Assembly (NCBI GenBank): GCA_944474755.1
Contig: OX104116.1
Span: 4,653,547 to 4,717,546, forward strand
Source: Limnoperna fortunei
Taxonomy: Eukaryota > Mollusca > Bivalvia > Mytilida > Modiolidae
Direction of reading: 5' to 3'
DNA: 64,000 bases
Shown here: piece by piece, positions 56,995-64,000 of the stretch
Layout of the letters: each line of letters opens with the position of its first letter
How positions within the stretch are numbered: the first letter of the stretch is position 1
Position numbers and translations under genes: made by a program
The notes under the pieces: generated by a model
What the model saw: the letters and a program-made list of their open reading frames with translations, nothing else
What the model was told of the DNA's origin: nothing
The model's database searches: none

Positions 56995-57232
56995 GCGCTG
57001 GACAAAATAGATCGTGGTCTGTAAACACTGATATTGCAGGTTGGTTCGATCCTCAATTAGGGCAGGGTGCGCTCGACTCCAATCTTAATTTACAAAGATT
57101 GCCAGTTTTCGTACCAAATGTCGGGGTTTTTTCCGGGTACTCCGGCTTCCTTCCACAATAAAAACTGGACACCATGATATAGCCGAAAAATTGCTAAAAG
57201 TGGCATTGAACACCATTCAAACAAACAAACAC
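56995..57232 (+). mobile_element. tRNA-derived SINE, nearly complete copy
   Basis: ATCGTGGTCTGTAAACACTG, box B-like GGTTCGATCC near 57043, body to GGCATTGAACACCATTCAAA and (CAAA)n tail. The box A end is degraded. Opposite orientation to the copy at 56632. Confidence 0.75.
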
Positions 57233-57327
57233 TAACATAATGATAATATATTTACATTTACTAATAACGGCTACAAAAATTAACAAGAAGGGTTCCACAT
57301 TTACAAATTTACAAATCAGAGAATAAA

Positions 57328-57615
57328 ATGGAAAACAGTCTTATTCCAACCATCAATACATTCCTCTACAACTCAGACTTGATGCATAGGGTAACATCCA
57401 GAGATACCAGAAAAAAAACAGACACGATAGGTACAGCAGATGATATCTTCCGTGTGACAGCAGTGTTGAGGCAACAATATGAGTGCAAGTCTTGTGCAAA
57501 TGTGCTTCAGTTTATGGACCACCCACACAGTAGGATTCAATTCAGTGCCTTAATTGATAACTTTGGCTATGCTGAAGTTCTTATAACATTTATTGTTATT
57601 ATATTTTTTGTATGA
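57328..57615 (+). CDS. Hypothetical 95-codon frame
   Basis: ATG 57328 in a good context (AAAATGG); the frame has a CKSCANVLQF stretch and a hydrophobic C-terminus (AEVLITFIVIIFFV), and AATAAA follows the stop within about 35 nt (57647). No family recognised. It could be a terminal exon or chance; it lies divergent to the HEPN gene, between a SINE and a LINE. Confidence 0.25.
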   Translation: MENSLIPTINTFLYNSDLMHRVTSRDTRKKTDTIGTADDIFRVTAVLRQQYECKSCANVLQFMDHPHSRIQFSALIDNFGYAEVLITFIVIIFFV

Positions 57616-58164
57616 ATGATTCCTTTATGTTTTGATGATATGCAATAAACATTGTTTCCTTTAAATCGCATTTTCTTTAACTGTTTTTTTAAATAGCCAA
57701 TAAAAATAGTTTTGATATATTTAGAAAAATATTTATTGCAAAAAAACAAATGAACTAGATCGTCTAGACTGACCCTGCAGCACGTGATCGTCTGACAACA
57801 ATAATGAAACGTCCATTTCAAATTCTATTGATTTAATTATGTTACAAAACATATATAGTCCACGCGTTTTTCCATTTAACGAATTTAGTGTAAACATTAT
57901 TTTTATTGATAAATGCATAGTTCACAATACATGTAGGTATGATACAAGTTGGGATTAGAAAACAAGTGCTACAAGCACTTTTATAAATTCTTCTCCCAGA
58001 ATATAAGAAAATACATAGTAGAATGCATGACATACAGTGACATAATCATAATTTCATATTAAAGTAACATAACATTAATGTTACTTTTACTATGGTTGAC
58101 ATTATACTTTGAAACAATATAAGAAACTTTAGAGCAAGATTATCATACAAAGAATTTACAAATT

Positions 58165-59870
58165 TTAAACCCTCTGACATGTGTTAAACCTTTTTGATCT
58201 GATGATATATTTTTGAACAATTAAGAAGTTTTGCGTATTTTCAGCATCGGAGAGGTTTGAGTCACCATATAGAAGGTTTCTAATATTAATGTGACATGAT
58301 AAGTTTGGAAATAGAATATTTCGTAGTCTATTAAACAATGGACATGAGAGCAGAAAATGTTCAGAATTTTCTATTTGTTTGCATTTACAATAGGGGTCAG
58401 GCTCAAGATTCTTTCTGAAAAGGTGATCTTTTAGGGCACTACTTTCAGTCCTTATTCTAGCATGAAGTATTTGACCGATACGACAACCCGCATAAAAATA
58501 GGACGGAACTGTAATTGGCTTGTTTAAAAATGATTTTAAGTTATTGATAGAATCATTGTTTTTTTTATGCTAGCAGGAAGGTCATTCCAAAGTCGAACTG
58601 TTGATGGTAAGAAGCTGTTATAATACAACATACTATGGGTGGGTGGGGGGACTAGGTTATTAGCATTTCGGGTTCTGTAATGGTGAGTTTGAGAAAATCT
58701 AGCTGGAACCAAGTTTGACAGGTACTCAGGGGTATTTCCATGTACCATTTTATGAAATATTATGAGCTTATGTTTTTTCCTGCGAGCCTCTAATGTTTCC
58801 CATCCGCATTCTAGTAAAAGTAAAGAAATGGTAGTTAATTTGGTAGCACCAGTAACTATGCGGGCCGCCTCGTAGTTTATTTGTTCAAGCTTTAGTTTCA
58901 TATATTCAGGACAATTGTCCCATATTACATCTGCGTACTCAAGAACTGGACGAATAAAGCTAAAATACATTTTTTCAAGTGATTTCCTGTCAACTTTAAA
59001 CTTTAACTTTCGAATAAGATTAAGTCTTTTTGATGCTTTCGAAATAATTTCATCGATATGAGTATTCCAGGTTCCGTCACTTGAAAATGTAAGTCCTAGA
59101 TGTTTATGAGAGGTGACAGATTTTATAGAAACTTGGTTCATTGTTAAAGGTGGATGGGATACAAAATCTAATTTACGTGTTATAACCATCGATTCAGTCT
59201 TTTGTGGGTTGAAATTTACCAACCACTTTATCGACCATTCATGGATTTTTTGAAGATTTGAATTTAAAATAAGAGAAGTTACTAGGGGGTTTTCAACAAC
59301 AGCATATATACTCGTGTCATCTGCAAAGAGTTTGATAGGACAGTTAACTTCATTTACTATGTCGTTAATAAAAATAAGGAATAGTAGAGGGCCAAGGATG
59401 GACCCTTGTGGCACCCCTGCATTTATATTGGCCCAAGATGATTCTGTTCCATTTATAACCACCCTTTGTTTCCTATCAGACAAATAATCGTTAAACCATA
59501 AAAGGAGATCTGCCGTGATGCCCATTTGTTTTAGTTTATATACAAGGCCTTTGTGCCATACACGATCGAAGGCTTTACTAATATCAAAGAACACAAAACG
59601 GATTTCTTTCACTTCATCAAGAGCCTTGTTGAATGTGTGATCTATGTAGAGCAGTTGATTTATAGTAGAATCGTTTAAGATGAACCCAGATTGATGTTCT
59701 GTTATTAAATCCCTAATAAAGTTAAAAATTCGTTTAAAAATACACTTTTCGAATATTTTACTTAAAATTGGAAGTAAAGAAATTGGACGATAATTTTCAA
59801 CTACATTTGGGTTGTCTTTTTTGTGAACTGGTGTTACATTCGCTAATTTCCATTTTCCATTTTTAACGAA
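58165..59870 (-). mobile_element. 5'-truncated LINE with reverse transcriptase (CR1/Jockey-like group)
   Basis: Readable on the minus strand from about 59870 (KWKLANVTPVHKKDN, ENYRPISLLPILSK) through FDISKAFDRVWHKGL, GVPQGSILGPLLFL and the active-site block LFADDTSIY to a thumb/C-terminal region (RLWNDLP). A one-base loss in an A8 run at 58560-58567 shifts the frame. The true end continues as LNKPITVPSYFYAGCRIG, with Cys motif CKCKQIENSEHFLLSC, to TAA at 58165. Endonuclease and ORF1 are absent (truncation at about 59870). FADD replaces the commoner YADD, which is normal in this group. Other than the frameshift the RT is intact, so it is a young dead-on-arrival copy. Confidence 0.8.
58536..59612 (-). 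CDS. LINE reverse transcriptase, largest intact frame
   Basis: 358 codons, opened at a GTG by convention only; the real frame continues upstream without stop to about 59870. It includes RT motifs from DISKAFD to the thumb and stops early at the A8 frameshift. No cellular role. Confidence 0.75.
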   Translation of the reverse strand: MKEIRFVFFDISKAFDRVWHKGLVYKLKQMGITADLLLWFNDYLSDRKQRVVINGTESSWANINAGVPQGSILGPLLFLIFINDIVNEVNCPIKLFADDTSIYAVVENPLVTSLILNSNLQKIHEWSIKWLVNFNPQKTESMVITRKLDFVSHPPLTMNQVSIKSVTSHKHLGLTFSSDGTWNTHIDEIISKASKRLNLIRKLKFKVDRKSLEKMYFSFIRPVLEYADVIWDNCPEYMKLKLEQINYEAARIVTGATKLTTISLLLLECGWETLEARRKKHKLIIFHKMVHGNTPEYLSNLVPARFSQTHHYRTRNANNLVPPPTHSMLYYNSFLPSTVRLWNDLPASIKKTMILSIT

Positions 59871-61340
59871 TTTAAACTATTTTACGCAAGAGTCTCGTAG
59901 TTTGAATACGTTAAATGGTATAAAACGTGGTATAAATAATACTTGTTATATCAAGATATCGATAAATAATATGGTTCTTTCGATATAACGATATATTTTT
60001 TATCGAGATCACGAAGTAACAAAATCGGTTTCTCGATAACGATACATTGTTTTTATCGATATCTCGATGTAACGATGTCGTTTTCTCGAGATAACGATCG
60101 ATTACTATATCGAGAATTTCTTTTTATCAAGATCTGGAATTTAAAAATCATATTTTTATATCCCCTTACGGCTTCCGTATTATTCATACTTGAATCCTAA
60201 ACAATGCGTAAGCCAAATAATTTTAATAATACAGTAATTTACATACCTGTGAATGAAGCAATAAATATTGCTCACTATTGTTGTTTAACGTTGACCTTTG
60301 AAAACCTCCATTTCGGTATAGTTACGTAATCATCGTACTTGCATCAGAAACAACTGTAACATTGTCAGCTATTCCACTTAATACAAATTATTGAAATAAT
60401 CAAAAATTTCCAACAGAAGTGAACAAGGAATTTGCGTTTTTACGTTACTTCAAAACACAATTAAGACAAGGATGATCAGCACAAAAATAGGACTGGAAAT
60501 TACGTTTGTTTAAAAATAGTATACTTGCACTATATACAACTGCTAATTTATTCTGTGTCTTATGACGAAGAAAATTCAATAACCTTTTCATTTCAGCTGA
60601 ACCGTTTTAAAAATACTAGGTAACATGTACATTATAGTGACAAGCGTCATTTACATATAAAATATTAAAACTTTAAAAACCAGATATAGAAGAATACACA
60701 AAATAACATGTAAGTTAATAAAGACTTCGTCGAAAAGATCAAAATCTGTTTAAATCCATACCAGTCAGTTTAAACTTTAACGTTAACCTGTATTTACTGC
60801 CTAACCTTAAAACACATCAGTTCATGTTTTACTCTATGCAATTAAAATCAACTTTTTCGCACCGACCGACAGGTACATCTATATTATATATATTTTAAAA
60901 AATGTCATTACACTTTATTTTTGTAATGTTCTGTATCTGCATTTTGCCGTTTATTTAATGAGATTAGTTGCACAAAAAAAATTAAAATATGAGATTTAAG
61001 AACTTAATATATCGACTTTTAAATGTATGCCTTATCGTCTATAAAGCAATATTTTATTCTCTACAGTAAATTTAAAACCTACAAAATTTGGAAAGTACTT
61101 TTTCATCGTTTCGAACTTTTTAAGATCGTTTTATCATTAGTCATATTACTTTTCACCAAAATGATGCAAGTCGGTTGATGGATGTGTTAAATGTATTAAT
61201 CTAGAGAAATACGGCCGTAATCATTGAGTTTTATAATCAAATTGTTAAAGGGTGCTATATTTTAAACCAATTGTTACAGAGCTAAGAGTTAATCGAAAGT
61301 CAAATTTGTGCGATCAATATTCATTAAAACTGCCTCATCG
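59871..61340. other. Intergenic DNA with self-complementary TATCGATA-rich block
   Basis: From about 59940 to 60130 the sequence is a mosaic of ATCGATA, TCTCGAGA and ACGATA-type palindromes (for example TTATCGATATCTCGATGT, TTTCTCGAGATAACGATCG), able to fold on itself many ways. The remainder shows nothing recognisable. Confidence 0.5.
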
Positions 61341-61905
61341 GTCACTCAGTAGTTTATCAAAATCAGCGTTATGGGAAATAACTCCTAATGAATGTCACTC
61401 AGTAGTGGTCAGTAGTTTATCAAAATCAGCGTTATGGGAAATATCTCCTAATGAATGTCACTGAGTAGTTTATCAAAATCAGCGTTATGGGAAATATCTC
61501 CTAATGAATGTCACTGAGTAGTTTATCAAAATCAGCGTTATGGGAGATAACTCCTAATGAATGTCACTCAGTAGTGATCAGTAGTTTATCAAAATCAGCG
61601 TTATGGGAAATATCTCCTAATGAATGTCACTGAGTAGTTTATCAAAATCAGCGTTATGGGAAATACCTACTAATGAATGTCACTGAGTAGTTTATCAAAA
61701 TCAGCGTTATGGGAGATAACTCCTAATGAATGTCACTCAGTAGTGATCAGTAGTTTATCAAAATCAGCGTTATGGGAAATATCTCCTAATGAATGTCACT
61801 GAGTAGTTTATCAAAATCAGCGTTATGGGAAATACCTACTAATGAATGTCACTGAGTAGTTTATCAAAATCAGCGTTATGGGAGATACCTACTAAGAATG
61901 TCACA
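61341..61905. repeat. Satellite with 63-53-53 higher-order pattern
   Basis: Ten copies of AGTTTATCAAAATCAGCG start at 61351, 61414, 61467, 61520, 61583, 61636, 61689, 61752, 61805 and 61858. Every third monomer carries a 10-bp AGTAGTGATC-type insertion, so the order is 63, 53, 53 repeated three times, a 169-bp higher-order unit. The 70-codon frame across its start is a repeat artefact. Confidence 0.9.
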
Positions 61906-62381
61906 TCAGTGGTTATTGTTTGTCATAAAACATATTGTATGTTTCCCGTTACATAGTGGTTTTCTAAGAGTTACAAAGAAATTTATCGAGAGGACAGAAA
62001 AAATCTCGTTTACTTGATAATCAAATGAAATGCAATAAGTTCTTTTTCCAAAAGAAATGGGGAGATCATTTTTACAAACGCTTTGGATACGAGTATTTCT
62101 CTTAAAACTGATGATGCAAATATCATCCTGTTTATGCATATATCTATTTAAATTAAATACATACAAATATTAAACAACTTGAGGTGAAAAATAATATTGT
62201 ACTTATTTGAAGCTCTGGTTTTCGCTTTACATTTGTATTTTGTTTTTTCAAAGTAAAAAGGACTAGTACAAATCCTACAAACTGCAAGTCAAACGGAGAA
62301 CAGAAACATTTAACTGTTACAAGAACAAGCCCGAGTTGGGTCTGTGGCGTATGTCTGACTGACGTTGTCTAGTAAGAAGAT

Positions 62382-62493
62382 TCTGTCAATACCAACACTA
62401 GCTGTGAGTTGAGAATCCTTTTGATGATCCGAGTATCTCTGTCAATACCAACACTAGCTGTGAGTTGAGAATCCGTTTGATGATCCGAGTATT
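62382..62493. repeat. 56-bp direct duplication
   Basis: TCTGTCAATACCAACACTAG ... GATGATCCGAGTAT occurs twice, head to tail, starting at 62382 and 62438, with one mismatch. Confidence 0.8.
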
Positions 62494-62519
62494 TGGGATA
62501 AAACAGTCTTGATAGCCTT

Positions 62520-62649
62520 GTTGTGAAATTCATCAATGGTACCGGCGGGATTCGAACCCTCAGACGTCAGCGCTCTGACCGATTGAGCTAAAGAAGTGCT
62601 TCCCTAACGCAGCCGATTAAGGCTGCATTTATCCTTGCTACACTACACT
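62520..62649 (-). repeat. tRNA-like repeat, copy 1 (deleted)
   Basis: Minus strand: box A-like TAGCTCAATCGG (62579-62590) and perfect box B GGTTCGAATCC (62548-62558), but only about 20 bp between them, so the anticodon arm is missing. Head (GTAGTGTAGCAAGGATAAAT) and tail (ACCATTGATGAATTTCACAA) are shared with copy 2. A tRNA-derived SINE or tRNA pseudogene, not a working tRNA. Confidence 0.65.
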
Positions 62650-62895
62650 CTCCCCCTTTTTCTTTTTGGGGACCGCAGGCACCATCCCGAGCAGCACACA
62701 GGTCCACTACTGTATCGTAATTTACTGCCGAGCCACACCTGATACTTGGAACCTCTTGGGATATATCTTCTTGCACTACGCCAGTGCCAATGGCCATATT
62801 AAATCTGCATCTCATGCGCCGAAATTGGACACCAAGCCAATTATTCACTTCTAGACACCATTCTCCGATACTGCAGTTGTTGCTCGCAGCGCCAT

Positions 62896-63048
62896 TGTTG
62901 TGAAAATCATCAATGGTACCGGCGGGATTCGAACCCTCAACCTCTGATCACCTCTGTGTCTGAAGTTAGCGCTTTAACCGATTGAGCTAAAGAAGTACTT
63001 CCGTAACGTAACCGATTAAGGCTGCATTTATCCTTGCTACACTACAAT
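62896..63048 (-). repeat. tRNA-like repeat, copy 2
   Basis: Box A-like TAGCTCAATCGG at 62978-62989 and box B GGTTCGAATCC at 62925-62935, 42 bp apart. The middle (ACTTCAGACACAGAGGTGAT) does not fold as a clean anticodon arm. Same head and tail as copy 1, 240 bp away in the same orientation. Confidence 0.65.
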
Positions 63049-63344
63049 ATTAGACCCTTTACTCATCTAGACAAAAATTGTTTGGTCAACTGTTTTGCAT
63101 CCTGTTGATTGGACTCTGAGACAGTGATAATACTGTGTAGAACTATCCCATGGTTTTGATAAACGAAGAATTTTTGCTACCTATAATAGTCTTAAATATA
63201 ATGCCGGCTTCACCGGTTTATGCTGCTTTATGTATTGTAAATTTACTAGATAATAGTGCTACAAACAGTTAAATAGCTAGGATTGTTTATTCAATAAAAT
63301 AGGCGCATGAAATCAATGAGCTAATAGTCGTTTTGTTAAAAATT

Positions 63345-63726
63345 TATTAGAATCTGCTAAAGGTACTTCAAAATCTTATCTTGTAAAGAAAAATCCAGTG
63401 ACCCATGATATGTTGATAAATTTATGTGGCATTTATCATTGTTCTTGTGATCTTATGTTGTAAAGGATTTTATTCGCTCAGAGTAGTTTTTGCGTTATAA
63501 TGCGCTTAGCAATTTTAAATGTTCATATAAAGGGGACAAAGACGATTACTTGTGTATAAAAATTAGTGATAGTTTTACTGATCAGTATAGACACAGAAAT
63601 GAAGTATTAGTGAAAGGTCAATCTATTGTTTGTCGTTATGCTATGTTTTTAAAGTATGTTAGTGTAGCTCAAGTAGATTTAAAGTCAAATTTATATTTTA
63701 TTTCACCCTATATAGATGAGCTCTAG
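63345..63726 (+). pseudogene. Tyrosine recombinase fragment (Crypton/DIRS-type)
   Basis: Readable pieces: TSKSYLVKKNPVTHDMLINL, then after a stop and frameshift FLRYNALSNFKCS, DDYLCIKISDS, TDQYRHRNEVLV and NLYFISPYIDEL. The order VKK-PVT, F.RY.ELSN (first catalytic Arg), KTDQYR.G matches the tyrosine-recombinase family common in mollusc genomes. Here Ala replaces the Glu after the Arg region, and the His-x-x-Arg and Tyr part is absent. Inactive. Confidence 0.55.
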
Positions 63727-63811
63727 TAAATATCAGTATTGCTATTAATGGATGCATAAGAAACTTTCTAAATTGTATTTTAAACCACAGATAAGAGTGC
63801 TTATTTTATTT

Positions 63812-64000
63812 TGTTTGAATGGTGTTTAACGCCACTTTTCCAGCTATATCCTGGAGTCCAGTTTTTATTAAGGGGGGCAGCCGGAGTTTCCGGAGAAAAA
63901 AACCCGACCTTTGGTAGGAAAACTTGCAATCCTTGTCAATTAATACTGTAGTCGAGTACACCCTGCCCACAGTGAGATCTTACTTGAGGACTTCAACGGA
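63812..64000 (-). mobile_element. tRNA-derived SINE, cut by window end
   Basis: Tail TTTGTTTGAATGGTGTTT, body AACGCCACTT...CAGTTTTTATT...GAGTACACCCTGCC, as in the copy at 26630. Confidence 0.75.

Noticed and set aside
62520..63048. Functional tRNA genes
   Set aside because: Boxes are good but the anticodon arm and acceptor stem do not fold, and both units share long non-tRNA flanks.

Overview
The window looks like nuclear DNA of a bivalve mollusc, most likely a mussel. This is inferred from AT-rich sequence, short exons in long introns, secreted EGF/C-type-lectin/F-type-lectin-like modules, a DZIP3-like HEPN gene and a STAND-ankyrin gene (families known to be expanded in bivalves), and a dense load of SINEs, TIR/hairpin elements and minisatellites. 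No database search was possible, so the species is not proven. There is nothing prokaryotic, no CRISPR array and no credible rRNA gene.

Layout. (1) 1.2-29.4 kb, plus strand: a split gene with a TATA box, a signal-peptide exon, 14 EGF exons in phase 1-1 (13 of exactly 117 bp), a four-exon C-type-lectin-like domain and an F5/8-C/F-type-lectin-like exon. The EGF part contains a near-identical 3.65-kb tandem amplification with three EGF exons per unit. The lectin part carries an in-frame TGA (24045-24047) and a frameshift (near 29327), so the 3' half is probably inactive in this haplotype. (2) 25-34 kb: minisatellites, tRNA-derived SINEs and other repeats. (3) 36.2-39.6 kb, minus strand: a TATA-headed STAND NTPase gene with about 19 ankyrin repeats of an unusual 32-residue period, damaged by several single-base frameshifts. 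(4) 44.4-56.4 kb, minus strand: a complete four-exon gene, which I reconstructed from matching splice phases, for a 225-residue DZIP3-like HEPN protein with an intact R-x4-H RNase motif, a C-terminal coiled coil and a Cys-rich tail. Its introns hold a Tc1 remnant, a 146-bp-period tandem-repeat element and others. (5) 56.6-64 kb: SINEs, a 5'-truncated LINE reverse transcriptase, a satellite with a 63-53-53 higher-order pattern, tRNA-like repeats and a degenerate tyrosine-recombinase fragment.

How the genes may work together: secreted EGF/lectin proteins suggest extracellular recognition. The HEPN gene and the STAND-ankyrin gene lie in the same orientation about 5 kb apart. In related mollusc proteins the HEPN and STAND modules are, to my knowledge, usually fused in one polypeptide, so this pair may be a split sensor/effector arrangement. 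That is inference. Many of the gene lesions are single-base indels in short A/T runs, so assembly error has to be excluded before calling pseudogenes.
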